Below are positions 18,489-29,440 of a stretch of 64,000 nt of DNA, one piece after another. The position numbers and the translations under genes were made by a program. The stretch covers positions 2,728,001 to 2,792,000 of the forward strand of contig CAWILH010000002.1 of assembly GCA_963836915.1 (NCBI GenBank), written 5' to 3'. Within the stretch, counting starts at the first letter, position 1. The number at the start of each line of letters is the position of its first letter. The stretch comes from Cryomorpha sp963836915. Its GTDB lineage: Bacteria > Bacteroidota > Bacteroidia > Flavobacteriales_D > Cryomorphaceae. A model generated the notes under the pieces. It did no database searches, was not told the origin of the DNA, and saw only the letters and a program-made list of their open reading frames with translations.

Positions 18489-19637
18489 ATGCCAAGGAAA
18501 GTTTCAAGTTTCAGCCGTTTTCTCATCACCATTATGTCGATCGTGCTTCTGGGAAGCCAGAATGTGCTCATCGCGCAAGATCATATTGAAGAAGAACACG
18601 AGTACAACTACCACCTGGAAGAAAAAGAACAGTTTGATGCCGGGGAGATGATCCTTCACCATATCTCCGACGCCCATGAGATTCATCTGATCGGCGACAT
18701 TGCCATCTACCTGCCGATAATTCTCTATGGTGAAAATGGATTTGAGGTATTCTCCAGCTCCCATTTTTACCATAACGAAAAGCATACGCAGGTTACCACC
18801 GACGAAGGCACCGAAGACGAGCATTATTTCACGCATGATGCGTTTGTGATGTACCATGAGCATATCTATAATGCCGATGCTTCTGGCGGTCTGAGCTTTG
18901 GCGAAAATGGAGAAGTGCTCAACGATTCTCCGCTCGATATATCCGTCACCAAGAGTGTGGCGGGTGTGCTGATCACTTCCATTCTTCTGCTCTTGATATT
19001 TGGTTCCGTAGCGCGCTCCTACAAAAAGCGGGCAGGTCAAGCGCCAAAAGGTCTTCAATCGTTCATGGAACCACTCATCCTTTTCATCCGCGATGAGGTT
19101 GCCGTGCCATCCATTGGCCGACAGGCTGACCGCTTCATGCCCTTCCTGCTTTCCATCTTTTTCTTCATTTGGATAGCCAATATGCTTGGGCTGATCCCAT
19201 TTTTGGGAGGTTTTAATATTACAGGAACGCTGGCAGTCACCTTGGTTCTCGCATCCATTGTGTTCATAATCACCACTTTTAGTGGCAACAAGCATTATTG
19301 GGGCCACCTTATTTCCCCTCCAGGTGTACCGCTTCCCATCAAGTTCATTCTCGTACCCATTGAGATACTCGGGATCTTCATTAGGCCAGCAGTATTGATG
19401 ATACGGCTTACCGCCAATATCACGGCGGGGCACATCATTATTCTGGCATTCGTATCCCTTATTCTAATTTTTGGCGAAAGCAGCGCCGTAGCAGGCTACG
19501 GCGTAGGCGTGGGCAGCACTTTGTTCATGATATTCATGTTTTTCATAGAGCTTCTTGTGGCCTTCTTGCAGGCTTATGTTTTTACGCTCTTGGCAGCGCT
19601 TTACTTTGGCGATGCCACACAAGAAGCTCATCATTAA
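18489..19637 (+). CDS. atpB: ATP synthase F0 subunit a
   Basis: 382 residues. The proton-path arginine is Arg306 in IRLTANITAGH, next to the usual C-terminal helices. Five or six membrane helices run from about 157 to the end. Residues 1-30 look like a signal peptide (ending LIAQ) and about 31-155 form a His/Glu/Asp-rich segment before the first core helix, longer than in E. coli subunit a (about 270 residues). Such N-terminal extensions occur in Bacteroidota AtpB, but this one is notably histidine-rich. It is first of the atpB-E-F-H-A-G run; the c, b, delta, alpha and gamma genes follow directly. Confidence 0.93.
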   Translation: MPRKVSSFSRFLITIMSIVLLGSQNVLIAQDHIEEEHEYNYHLEEKEQFDAGEMILHHISDAHEIHLIGDIAIYLPIILYGENGFEVFSSSHFYHNEKHTQVTTDEGTEDEHYFTHDAFVMYHEHIYNADASGGLSFGENGEVLNDSPLDISVTKSVAGVLITSILLLLIFGSVARSYKKRAGQAPKGLQSFMEPLILFIRDEVAVPSIGRQADRFMPFLLSIFFFIWIANMLGLIPFLGGFNITGTLAVTLVLASIVFIITTFSGNKHYWGHLISPPGVPLPIKFILVPIEILGIFIRPAVLMIRLTANITAGHIIILAFVSLILIFGESSAVAGYGVGVGSTLFMIFMFFIELLVAFLQAYVFTLLAALYFGDATQEAHH

Positions 19638-19676
19638 TCAGGCTTTAATTAATCTATACATATAAAACAAAGCAAA

Positions 19677-19919
19677 ATGGAATTACTAAGTATTTTACTT
19701 CAAGCTGCCGCTGATGCGGGATTCGCAGGAATCGGAGCTGGACTAGCTGCTGTTGGAGCAGGTATGGGTATCGGTCGTATCGGTGCTTCTGCCCTCGAAT
19801 CAATGGCACGCCAGCCGGAAGCTACGGGTGACATCCGTGCAAACATGATCGTAGCTGCCGCCCTCGTAGAGGGTGTTGCACTATTTGCGGTTATCGTTTG
19901 TCTATTGGTTGTACTCTAG
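19677..19919 (+). CDS. atpE: ATP synthase F0 subunit c
   Basis: 80 residues, two helices with the glycine-rich packing motif GIGAGLAAVGAGMGIG in the first and the ion-binding Glu65 in AALVEGVAL in the second. The loop ARQPEA contacts the gamma/epsilon stalk. Residues around Glu65 lack the serine/threonine of sodium-binding rings, so proton coupling is inferred. A stem-loop follows the gene at 19939-19959. Confidence 0.96.
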   Translation: MELLSILLQAAADAGFAGIGAGLAAVGAGMGIGRIGASALESMARQPEATGDIRANMIVAAALVEGVALFAVIVCLLVVL

Positions 19920-19938
19920 GAAAAAACGAGATAGGTGC

Positions 19939-19959
19939 GCTGCAACGGTTGGTTGCAGC
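19939..19959 (+). promoter_or_regulatory. Intercistronic stem-loop between atpE and atpF
   Basis: GCTGCAAC at 19939-19946 pairs perfectly with GTTGCAGC at 19952-19959 around a 5-base loop. AGG at 19933-19935 and CCT at 19961-19963 can extend it. The following tract is too T-poor to be a full terminator. It may stabilise the atpE message or partly end transcription, raising subunit c relative to downstream subunits; that role is inferred. Confidence 0.5.
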
Positions 19960-20003
19960 CCCTATTTTGATTACAGTAATTTTAAAATTCAAAATTAAAC
20001 GAT

Positions 20004-20492
20004 ATGCTCGAAGTTAGTATTGGTACAGTCATTTGGTCTTCGATAGCCTTCATTATCGTAGCGCTTATCTTGGCCAAGATGGCTTGGAAACCCATTCTCG
20101 CATCTATCCGCGAGCGCGAAGACTCTATAGAGGATGCCTTAAAATCTGCCAAGAAGGCAAGAGAAGAAATGGCCAACCTACAGAGCAGCAACGAGAGCCT
20201 GCTCAATGAAGCCCGCGCCGAGCGCGATGGTCTTCTAAAAGATGCGCGTGTGACCAAAGACGGCATCATCGCCGAAGCCAAAACAAAGGCCGAAGCTGAA
20301 TACCAAAAGATAGTGAGCTCAGCACAAGACGCGATCCGACAGGAAAAATCTGCAGCCATTGCTGAAATCAAAGCACAGGTGGCCAGCCTGAGCATAGAGA
20401 TAGCGGAAAAGGTGATACGCGAAGAATTGAAGAGCGACGAGAAGCAAAAGGAGCTTATCGATAGATACCTACAGGAAGCAAAACTGAACTAA
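20004..20492 (+). CDS. atpF: ATP synthase F0 subunit b
   Basis: 162 residues: one N-terminal membrane helix (about 7-27, GTVIWSSIAFIIVALILAKM) followed by a long charged helix rich in Ala, Glu and Lys, the peripheral stator that dimerises and binds delta. Standard family length and order. It is followed by atpH with a one-base TAATG overlap. Confidence 0.95.
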   Translation: MLEVSIGTVIWSSIAFIIVALILAKMAWKPILASIREREDSIEDALKSAKKAREEMANLQSSNESLLNEARAERDGLLKDARVTKDGIIAEAKTKAEAEYQKIVSSAQDAIRQEKSAAIAEIKAQVASLSIEIAEKVIREELKSDEKQKELIDRYLQEAKLN

Positions 20493-21025
20493 TGCAAAAA
20501 GACTCACAGGTAGCCCGACGCTATGCCAAGTCTTTATTGGACTTCGCCATAGAGCGCAACGAGCTAGATGCCGTCGCTGCAGATATGGCGCTTATTGCCA
20601 ATACTTGCCAGTCAAGCCGAGACCTAGTGGTGATGCTGAAAAGCCCGATCATCAAAACGGAGAAAAAAGTTGCAGTGATCAACAAGGTTTTCAGTGGTGA
20701 AATAGGCAGCGCATCGGTCAACTTTATCAATGTGGTCGCAAAGGGAAAGCGCGAAATGCTCCTTCCCGAAATTGCTATCGCATTTACCACCCTTTACCGC
20801 AGCCATAAAGGCATTGTGAGCGCAGAGATCACCTCTGCGATCCCCCTTTCGGAGTTGGAGCGCGAGAAAGCTAAATCGATCGTGGCCGGCTTGGGCAAAG
20901 AAGTAGAATTAACCGAGAAGATCGATAAGAGCATCATCGGCGGTTTTATAATCCGCGTTGGCGATAAGCAGTATGATGCTTCCGTGGCCAGCCGCCTGAG
21001 CGATGTAAAGCAGGCTTTATCTTAA
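20492..21025 (+). CDS. atpH: ATP synthase F1 subunit delta
   Basis: 177 residues. The N-terminal helical domain (VARRYAKSLLDFAIERNEL) binds the top of alpha. The C-terminal part has GGFIIRVGDKQYDASVASRL, the conserved delta/OSCP signature that contacts subunit b. One-base overlap with atpF, 33 bases to atpA. Confidence 0.95.
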   Translation: MQKDSQVARRYAKSLLDFAIERNELDAVAADMALIANTCQSSRDLVVMLKSPIIKTEKKVAVINKVFSGEIGSASVNFINVVAKGKREMLLPEIAIAFTTLYRSHKGIVSAEITSAIPLSELEREKAKSIVAGLGKEVELTEKIDKSIIGGFIIRVGDKQYDASVASRLSDVKQALS

Positions 21026-21058
21026 AAAACATAGAAGACGAACTTTAAATAAATCATT

Positions 21059-22633
<1,575 letters not shown>

Positions 22634-22677
22634 TTGATAGACCGGTAAGCATTACGGCAAACCGAATTTGACAAAGG

Positions 22678-23556
22678 ATGGCAAACTTAAAAGAGATACG
22701 ATCGAGAATATCTTCGGTAAATTCTACCAGGCAAATTACCTCTGCCATGAAGATGGTCTCTGCGGCCAAGCTCCGAAAGGCGCAAGATGCCATTACGCAA
22801 ATGCGTCCGTATGCTACGAAGCTACAGGAGATCCTTCAAAATCTAAGCGGAGCTCTCGATGTATCAGAAAATCCTTATGCCAAAGTACGCGAGCCGAAGA
22901 ATATTCTTCTGGTCTCCATTACTTCTAACAGAGGATTGGCAGGAGCCTTTAACAATAATGTGATCAAGCAGGTAAAGGTCTTAATAGGCGATCATAAAGA
23001 TGCCAAGGTGCGCGTAATGTCTATCGGGAAGAAATCGAATGATGTATTTAAAAAAACAGAACATATAACCGGTGCCGGCTACCCAAACGAACCTTTTAAA
23101 ATCTACGATAATCTGAATTTTGAAGAGTCGTCTGTAATTGCGCAAAGCATCATGGATAAGTTTGCGAATGAAAAGGTAGATAAGGTGTTCCTGATCTATA
23201 ATTCCTTTAAAAATGCTGCGGTGCAGAACCTGATGGTAGAGCAATTTCTCCCTATCGAGCCGCCTGTAGCCACACCCGAAGATGCTACCAACAAAGTAGA
23301 CTACATCTTTGAACCGAGCAAAGTGGAGATCGTGGAAGAACTGATCCCCAAGTCTTTAAAGACGCAACTTTATAAAGCCATTCTCGACTCGCACGCCGGT
23401 GAGCATGGTGCCCGTATGACCGCTATGCACAAGGCTACCGACAATGCTTCGGATATGCTGAAAGACCTGAAACTTACCTATAACAAGGCGCGTCAGGCAT
23501 CCATTACCAATGAAATTCTTGAAATAGTAGCTGGTGCCGAAGCCTTAAATGGTTAA
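22678..23556 (+). CDS. atpG: ATP synthase F1 subunit gamma
   Basis: 292 residues. The N-terminal coiled-coil helix starts MANLKEIRSRISSVNSTRQI; the C terminus MTAMHKATDNASDMLKDL with ITNEILEIVAGAEAL is the family signature. It is the rotor shaft linking the c-ring to the catalytic sites. It is last in the operon, followed by a strong terminator at 23581; atpD and atpC must be elsewhere. Confidence 0.96.
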   Translation: MANLKEIRSRISSVNSTRQITSAMKMVSAAKLRKAQDAITQMRPYATKLQEILQNLSGALDVSENPYAKVREPKNILLVSITSNRGLAGAFNNNVIKQVKVLIGDHKDAKVRVMSIGKKSNDVFKKTEHITGAGYPNEPFKIYDNLNFEESSVIAQSIMDKFANEKVDKVFLIYNSFKNAAVQNLMVEQFLPIEPPVATPEDATNKVDYIFEPSKVEIVEELIPKSLKTQLYKAILDSHAGEHGARMTAMHKATDNASDMLKDLKLTYNKARQASITNEILEIVAGAEALNG

Positions 23557-23580
23557 AACCCACTATTTTTATCGTACTTA

Positions 23581-23609
23581 AAGCCCTGCAAATTGCAGGG
23601 CTTTTTTTT
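23581..23609 (+). terminator. Intrinsic terminator of the atp operon
   Basis: AAGCCCTGCAA and TTGCAGGGCTT form a near-perfect GC-rich stem followed by eight T residues, 25 bases after the atpG stop. It closes the atpB-G transcript. Confidence 0.92.
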
Positions 23610-23641
23610 GGCTCACTTTCTGTTACTTCGCGCCATTGCGC

Positions 23642-26600
23642 ATGATGATTTCAAAACCTTTGCGATATCTCTTACTCCTCCTGCTGGGAATCGGCATGGT
23701 GCTTAGCGCGCCATACCTTGCTGCCCTATTCAATGGCAGCACCGATAAGCTTTCGCAAAGCGTGGATTTCGCTTTGACGCTAGATCAGAAAACCAACCGC
23801 ACGCTCGATTTAATAAGGGATGTGCAACTCGAAATAAGAGAAGAAGGCGCCAAGAGAACACAGCTGAGACACAATGAGTTTTTTCGGGATCTTTTTGAAA
23901 ATGAAGGGATCATGCTCGCCGTATTTCATAATGATCAGCTGGCGCTTTGGACACATAACGCCTTGCCACCCGTAGGCCTGCTGCGGGCGGCTTCGCTCGG
24001 CGGAGAGATTTATAAATTTGAAAATGGCTGGTACCGCCTGCTCTACCTCACCGATGGGGTGGATGAATATTGCGGTGCTATTCTCCTAAAGCACTCCTAT
24101 GCTTACGAAAATGTATACCTGAACAATGCCTTCCAAAAAGACTTCAGGCAGCCATCACTCGTAGAAATAAGTACGAAGCCGGCCGCCAAGAGCGTAAAAT
24201 TACTGGCCGATAAGCAGCCGTTTTATCTCATCTGGGATGATCTTCGGGCTCCATCACCAGCCAAGCCAATCACCTATATTTTGCTTAGCATAATAGGCGG
24301 AATTTTCATTGCCTTTGCCTTGGTAAAGTCTTCCCTTTCTTACGCCCGGCGGCGCTCACCGATTCTATCGTACAGCATTCTGCTCGCCGTACTGATCCTG
24401 CTGAGGTATCTGAGCCTAAAAGGCGGCTGGCCCGGATATGTAGACCAGATCGAGCTTTTCAATCCCACCCTATACGCATCGTCCTTAATATTTCCATCCC
24501 TCGCCGATTTTTGCATGAATGCGATCCTGATTCTCGGGCTTAGCCTTTTTTTGCGATTTAGGGCTTCCGCTCCTGTTTTGGTCAATGCGGGTTGGAGCCG
24601 ATTCATACTCATTCTCGGCGTTGGCATCCTACTCCTTTTCAGTGCTTGGGTCAATAGCCTGGCCAAGGGGATAGTGCTCAACTCTAATATTCCCTTTGAC
24701 ATCAATGGGATAGCTGGCTTGAACCGGTACAGCATTTTGGCCATACTCTCTGTCGGAATGCTTTACGCCGCTGTATGGGTAGGGGCAACTTCGCTGGTCA
24801 ATTTTGCGAAAGCCAGCAGAGTGCAATCGTCCGTTTTCCTGCTCATTCTAGCTATTGCCACATTGGCGCACGTGCTGATCTCTCATGGTTTGGGCGTAAA
24901 AGACCTGCTCTTCATTCTCTGGCCAGTAGTAATGGTTTTGGGTCTGCTTCTGCTCACGTACTACGAGCGACAGCGCGGCTGGAATCTCGGCGTGATCATC
25001 ATATGGGTCGCTTTTTTTGCGCTTTTAGAATCGCATAATTTCTTAAAATACAGCCAGTCACGCGAGCATGCCCAAAGGCAGATTATGGCCGATAAGATGG
25101 CTGTTGATGATGATCCCGTTGCTGAACTTCTATTCGTCGATCTCGCTGAAGATCTCATCCGCGACGCCGATATCAAAAAAGTATTTGAAGAAAACGAGCT
25201 CCATACCCGAGAGACGCTAGAAGACTTTATCGTATCCCGTTACTTTACAGGATATTGGGGTAAGTACGACATTACCCTTCATCCTTTCCTATCCGATAGC
25301 AGCGTGTGGGGGAAGCTATCTTCCGTGCGCCCCATAACCTTCTCAGAACTTCAAAAAAGAATAGATCGCTACGGACAGGCATCCGAGATGAGCCAGAGCC
25401 TATACTATATCTACAATGCCGATGATGCCGCGACGTATATCGCGCTATTGCCTTTGAACTATAGCCTTTCGGCTAAGCCCGATGGGATTTTGATCTTTGA
25501 ACTGAAATCGAAGCTGTTTCCGCAGCAGCTTGGCTTCCCATCCCTGCTTATAGATTCAAAATCTAAAGCCAGCACAGACCCCATACCCTATGCTACAGCC
25601 CGCTACGTAGATGGCAGGCTGCTCAATAGTGCTGGCGGATTTTCGTTTCAATCGCATCCCGGAAATTTTGACCGCGTAGAAGCTGGCAAAGAATATATTC
25701 TAAAACGCGGCTATGAACACTTGGTATCTAGAGTGGATAAATCTACACTGGTGATCTTATCCAAGCCTATGACCAGCTACCTAGATCGGGCCACCACCTT
25801 CAGTTATCTCTTCATCATGCTCGGTGCGGGCTTGAGCATCTGTATTTTTCTGGCAATACTTGCAAAATTTCGGCTTAGAAAAACATTTAATCTAAATCAG
25901 AAAATACAAGGGCTGCTCGTCACCCTTACGCTTACCACCTTATTATTATTTGCGTATGCCACGCAGTATTTTATTGGCGAGAAATATAATGAGAAGAATG
26001 AAGGGCTCATCAGCGAGAAGCTGCAATCCGTATTGCTGGAGCTCAAGAGCAAGCTAGGAGAAGAAGAGACGCTCACTTACGACATCTCAGATATGCTGAA
26101 CAGGCTGCTCTCTAAATTCTCTTATATATTCTTCGCCGATGTAAATCTCTATGACCCTGATGGCAATCTACTATCTTCAAGTCAAATGCGGCTTTATAAT
26201 GAAGGATTGCTTTCGCGAAAAATAGATCCAACGGCCTTTGCCCATGTGAGCTATCTTGATCAGGTAGAATATATACACGATGAGCAGATCGGAAACCTCA
26301 GCTACCTCTCCGGCTATACCCCTTTCTACAGTGAGCGCGGCATATTGCTTGGCTATCTCAACATTCCATATTTCGCTAAGCAACAAGATCTTGAAAGTGA
26401 GATATCCAGCTTTCTGGTTTCTGTGATCAATATTTTTGTGCTGCTATTCTTGCTTTCTATTTTGGTGGGGCTATTCGTTTCCCAATGGATTACCAAGCCT
26501 TTACGCGCCATTCGTGAAAGCCTCTCGGCCATAGATCTGGGCAAGACGAATAAGATGATCGGTTATAGTGGCTCTGATGAGATCGGGCGACTGGTGCAAG

Positions 26601-27331
26601 AATACAATGCAAAGGTAGCAGAGCTGGAGCGAAATGCAGAGAAGCTGGCACAGTCTGAAAGAGAGTCGGCTTGGCGCGAAATGGCAAAGCAGGTAGCACA
26701 TGAGATCAAGAATCCACTCACTCCCATGAAGCTCAGCGTGCAGCACCTAGAGCGCACCGTAGATCAGGGCAAAGTAGTAAATGCAGAACAGATAAAGCGG
26801 CTCTCGGCCAATCTCGTAGAACAGATAGACGCCCTTAGCGCCATAGCCAGCGCCTTCTCCAATTTTGCACGAATGCCCAAGGCCAATCTGAAGATAGTAG
26901 AGCTGCCCAGCCTTCTGCTCCATGCTGCAGATCTATTCCAAAATGCCGACGGCATTGAGATAATCATAGCCTTCGACGCCAACGCAAAAGCCGATGTAGT
27001 GGGAGATAAAGAGCAGCTGCTTCGCGTATTTAATAACCTGATCAAAAACGCTATTCAATCGATCCCCGATGATCGCGAGGGGACTATAAGATTAAGCCTT
27101 ATCCCAGACGGTTCTGGATTTCAGCTGGCTATAATGGACAATGGAAAAGGTATACCCGAGCTGGAAAAGCAGAAAATTTTTGAACCTAATTTTACGACCA
27201 AGTCGCGCGGAATGGGTCTCGGATTGGCTATGGCCAAAAATAGCATCGAGTCTTTTGGCGGTCGCATTTGGTTTGAAACCGAGCCTGAAGTTGGCAGCAC
27301 TTTCTATCTATGGCTCCCGCGGGCTAGCTAG
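23642..27331 (+). CDS. Large NtrY-like membrane histidine kinase
   Basis: 1229 residues from ATG 23642 (a TTG six bases upstream is in frame). Layout: one helix at the N terminus, a periplasmic domain (about 30-195), a cluster of about seven helices (about 200-460), a second extracellular domain (about 475-710), another helix, a third sensor region (about 775-900), a helix, a HAMP domain (WITKPLRAIRESLSAIDLGK) and the kinase core. The phospho-acceptor is His1020 in QVAHEIKNPLTPMKLS, the NtrY-type H box. N (FNNLIKNAIQS), G1 (DNGKGI), F and G2 (MGLGLAMAKN) boxes are intact. No response regulator lies in the window, so its partner and signal are unknown. Its last 24 bases overlap the convergent protease gene. 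Confidence 0.88.
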   Translation: MMISKPLRYLLLLLLGIGMVLSAPYLAALFNGSTDKLSQSVDFALTLDQKTNRTLDLIRDVQLEIREEGAKRTQLRHNEFFRDLFENEGIMLAVFHNDQLALWTHNALPPVGLLRAASLGGEIYKFENGWYRLLYLTDGVDEYCGAILLKHSYAYENVYLNNAFQKDFRQPSLVEISTKPAAKSVKLLADKQPFYLIWDDLRAPSPAKPITYILLSIIGGIFIAFALVKSSLSYARRRSPILSYSILLAVLILLRYLSLKGGWPGYVDQIELFNPTLYASSLIFPSLADFCMNAILILGLSLFLRFRASAPVLVNAGWSRFILILGVGILLLFSAWVNSLAKGIVLNSNIPFDINGIAGLNRYSILAILSVGMLYAAVWVGATSLVNFAKASRVQSSVFLLILAIATLAHVLISHGLGVKDLLFILWPVVMVLGLLLLTYYERQRGWNLGVIIIWVAFFALLESHNFLKYSQSREHAQRQIMADKMAVDDDPVAELLFVDLAEDLIRDADIKKVFEENELHTRETLEDFIVSRYFTGYWGKYDITLHPFLSDSSVWGKLSSVRPITFSELQKRIDRYGQASEMSQSLYYIYNADDAATYIALLPLNYSLSAKPDGILIFELKSKLFPQQLGFPSLLIDSKSKASTDPIPYATARYVDGRLLNSAGGFSFQSHPGNFDRVEAGKEYILKRGYEHLVSRVDKSTLVILSKPMTSYLDRATTFSYLFIMLGAGLSICIFLAILAKFRLRKTFNLNQKIQGLLVTLTLTTLLLFAYATQYFIGEKYNEKNEGLISEKLQSVLLELKSKLGEEETLTYDISDMLNRLLSKFSYIFFADVNLYDPDGNLLSSSQMRLYNEGLLSRKIDPTAFAHVSYLDQVEYIHDEQIGNLSYLSGYTPFYSERGILLGYLNIPYFAKQQDLESEISSFLVSVINIFVLLFLLSILVGLFVSQWITKPLRAIRESLSAIDLGKTNKMIGYSGSDEIGRLVQEYNAKVAELERNAEKLAQSERESAWREMAKQVAHEIKNPLTPMKLSVQHLERTVDQGKVVNAEQIKRLSANLVEQIDALSAIASAFSNFARMPKANLKIVELPSLLLHAADLFQNADGIEIIIAFDANAKADVVGDKEQLLRVFNNLIKNAIQSIPDDREGTIRLSLIPDGSGFQLAIMDNGKGIPELEKQKIFEPNFTTKSRGMGLGLAMAKNSIESFGGRIWFETEPEVGSTFYLWLPRAS

Positions 27332-29440
27332 CATCACCTTCCCATTGCCATAAGCCCGCTTACCAAAGCGGCGGAAGGTCTTGGCCGACCCGCAGCTGAG
27401 CACAGCTCCCTTTGGAATGTGAATCAAGCCCCGCCCCTTAATTTTCACCCCTTCTTCTACCCTGATTTTTGCTTTCTCCCCAACTTCGATTCTTCCGCTC
27501 GCATCCAATTTAAGTCTTGAGCCAGACTTAAACAGCATTTCACTGTCTTTTTCGATGCGTATCTGACCGGACACCTTGATTTCGGCGCCATCGGCTACCA
27601 CCAGCATTGTACGGTCAGTAAAGTAATGCCTGCCCAGGCTTGAGTCGGGATGGTCAAAACGCGTCATCGTTTCACCACGGTTCAGTCTGAGTAGTGCTTT
27701 TACATTGAGGTCTGCTCCTTTGGGATTGTGATTGTTCAAAATCATTTCGGGCGCACACCATCTTCGGTCTTGCATCATCTCGTGATCGGCGAAGGTGATT
27801 TTCACCTTTAGTGAATGATCGGAAAGCGTCTCAAGGATCTCTACAGAAATTCCGTTCAGATAGACTTTGCGGTTATTCTTGGAGTTATCTCTGGCCGGCT
27901 TGCGGCTGCTGACCAATGTAAGCATGCTCGCGGCGCTGGGGTTGGTTCCGATGCCGATCCGGGAATTGCCGCTTTCGCGAAAACCATTTCTCGGATGGCC
28001 AAGGTAACTTATCCTTTCGTAGACGTTCCCTTCCCTTCTAGTGCCCAGTATCCTTGATGTACTGGCGTTTAGCTCGGTCGTGTTTTGATCGTAATACTGT
28101 GCAAATTCGATGCTGTGATTTCCCGTAAGGGCATTCTCAAAATCCGGATCGCAAAAATAGGGTACGTAAGGTTCATTGTTCACACAGTAGCCAAGCTCGA
28201 GCGGCTCTGCCTCCCAGTGTAAATCATAGTTGCCATCGGCCAGCACGGAGCGCAGGTAATCGGCCTTTACCTTTCCGTATATATTGGGACCTTCGCGGGT
28301 GTCGGCATCCACCTGCATGTGCATATAGAGTCCACTTTCGGCGCCGGTAAGGCAGTCATACATATGGTATTGAAAACGATCAAAAGGAGATCCATTCTTA
28401 GATTCGGTTAGGTGATTCTCAATCCACAGCCATTGCTGATACTCTTCTTCGGGAATGAAGGGAAGCTTGATGCGGATCACATCGCCAGTGGTCACAAAAT
28501 CCCGAAGGATATAAATTCCCGCGTCGGAATCGCTCAGGTCGCCATCCTGTTCACCGCCATCTTCGTCACGTACGCTTATGATATGCTCATTTCCTTTGGC
28601 CTGCCAGCCCAGCCAAAGTCGATCCCAGCCCGAGCAGGTGGTAAGGCTACTATGGGCCGCTCCCATCATGCTCCAGCCGCCTTGTAGAAAAGGAAAGTAG
28701 CTCTGGAAACCGGCTGAATTTCCACCTCCCGAGTGGAAATTATTACTGCCGATAAGAAGGTGGTTGAACTCGTGCCGCAATATTCCAAAAGGCAAGGATT
28801 CGGTACCACCAAACATGGAATAGGTATCGCATTGCATCCCCTTCACTTTAATGGCTCCGCTCTGCGATGCCCGTCCGGTAGCGCGAGGTTGCTTATGGTA
28901 GTTTCGTATGATGATCATCACGTGGTCAAGGCCACTCACCTCTCCTACCCGCTTCTCTTTGGGAGTGCCTGCTTTGCGGGCGTCTTCCCATAAGTCAAAG
29001 TCTGCTATCCCCAACCCATTTTGGGAAACCAGCGGTTCGCGCGCATCCAATGCCTTCGAGATATGGCCGGTAAGACTTCTTCGGCCATCCACTATTTCGG
29101 AATAGGGCACCGTGATCACTTCTGGAAAATAATCGCCAAGCACCGTAAAGTTTCCAAGCGAGCACTCTTCGTAATATTGGGTCATGGTGCCTTGGGCTTC
29201 CGCCAATGGATACGGATCAAAGACGGTGGGCGCCCAATGGGGCAGTGCGCGAGGTGGCCAATTGACATCGCTGCTGACGGTACCATCGAGATGTGAAAGG
29301 GTATCGTAGTCGATCTCTACGAAAACCAGAAAAACCCTAACCGTATCGTAAGTAGGCAGATACCAACCATTCTTGCTGGATTGCTGGGCAGTCAACGCAA
29401 AAGAATAGATCAGGAAGATCAAGAAAATTATTCTTTTCAT
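27308..29440 (-). CDS. Secreted M6-like metalloprotease
   Basis: 710 residues with signal peptide (ending LTAQ). The zinc motif is His223-Glu224-x-x-His227 in LRHEFNHLLIG, preceded by LDHVMIIIRNY and followed by GGWSMMGAAHSS, an arrangement like M6 (immune-inhibitor-A-type) peptidases. The C-terminal 90 residues are a repeating short beta-strand pattern (GAEIKVSGQIRIEKDSEML, GRIEVGEKAKIRVEEG) like a beta-solenoid. There is no recognisable T9SS sorting domain, so the product may stay periplasmic or leave by another route. Family assignment rests on the motif and context of the HExxH site. Confidence 0.72.
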   Translation of the reverse strand: MKRIIFLIFLIYSFALTAQQSSKNGWYLPTYDTVRVFLVFVEIDYDTLSHLDGTVSSDVNWPPRALPHWAPTVFDPYPLAEAQGTMTQYYEECSLGNFTVLGDYFPEVITVPYSEIVDGRRSLTGHISKALDAREPLVSQNGLGIADFDLWEDARKAGTPKEKRVGEVSGLDHVMIIIRNYHKQPRATGRASQSGAIKVKGMQCDTYSMFGGTESLPFGILRHEFNHLLIGSNNFHSGGGNSAGFQSYFPFLQGGWSMMGAAHSSLTTCSGWDRLWLGWQAKGNEHIISVRDEDGGEQDGDLSDSDAGIYILRDFVTTGDVIRIKLPFIPEEEYQQWLWIENHLTESKNGSPFDRFQYHMYDCLTGAESGLYMHMQVDADTREGPNIYGKVKADYLRSVLADGNYDLHWEAEPLELGYCVNNEPYVPYFCDPDFENALTGNHSIEFAQYYDQNTTELNASTSRILGTRREGNVYERISYLGHPRNGFRESGNSRIGIGTNPSAASMLTLVSSRKPARDNSKNNRKVYLNGISVEILETLSDHSLKVKITFADHEMMQDRRWCAPEMILNNHNPKGADLNVKALLRLNRGETMTRFDHPDSSLGRHYFTDRTMLVVADGAEIKVSGQIRIEKDSEMLFKSGSRLKLDASGRIEVGEKAKIRVEEGVKIKGRGLIHIPKGAVLSCGSAKTFRRFGKRAYGNGKVMLASPREP

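Noticed and set aside
18504..19433. 309-codon minus-strand frame opposite atpB
   Set aside because: Shadow of atpB, which has all subunit a landmarks; the antisense product has no recognisable motif.
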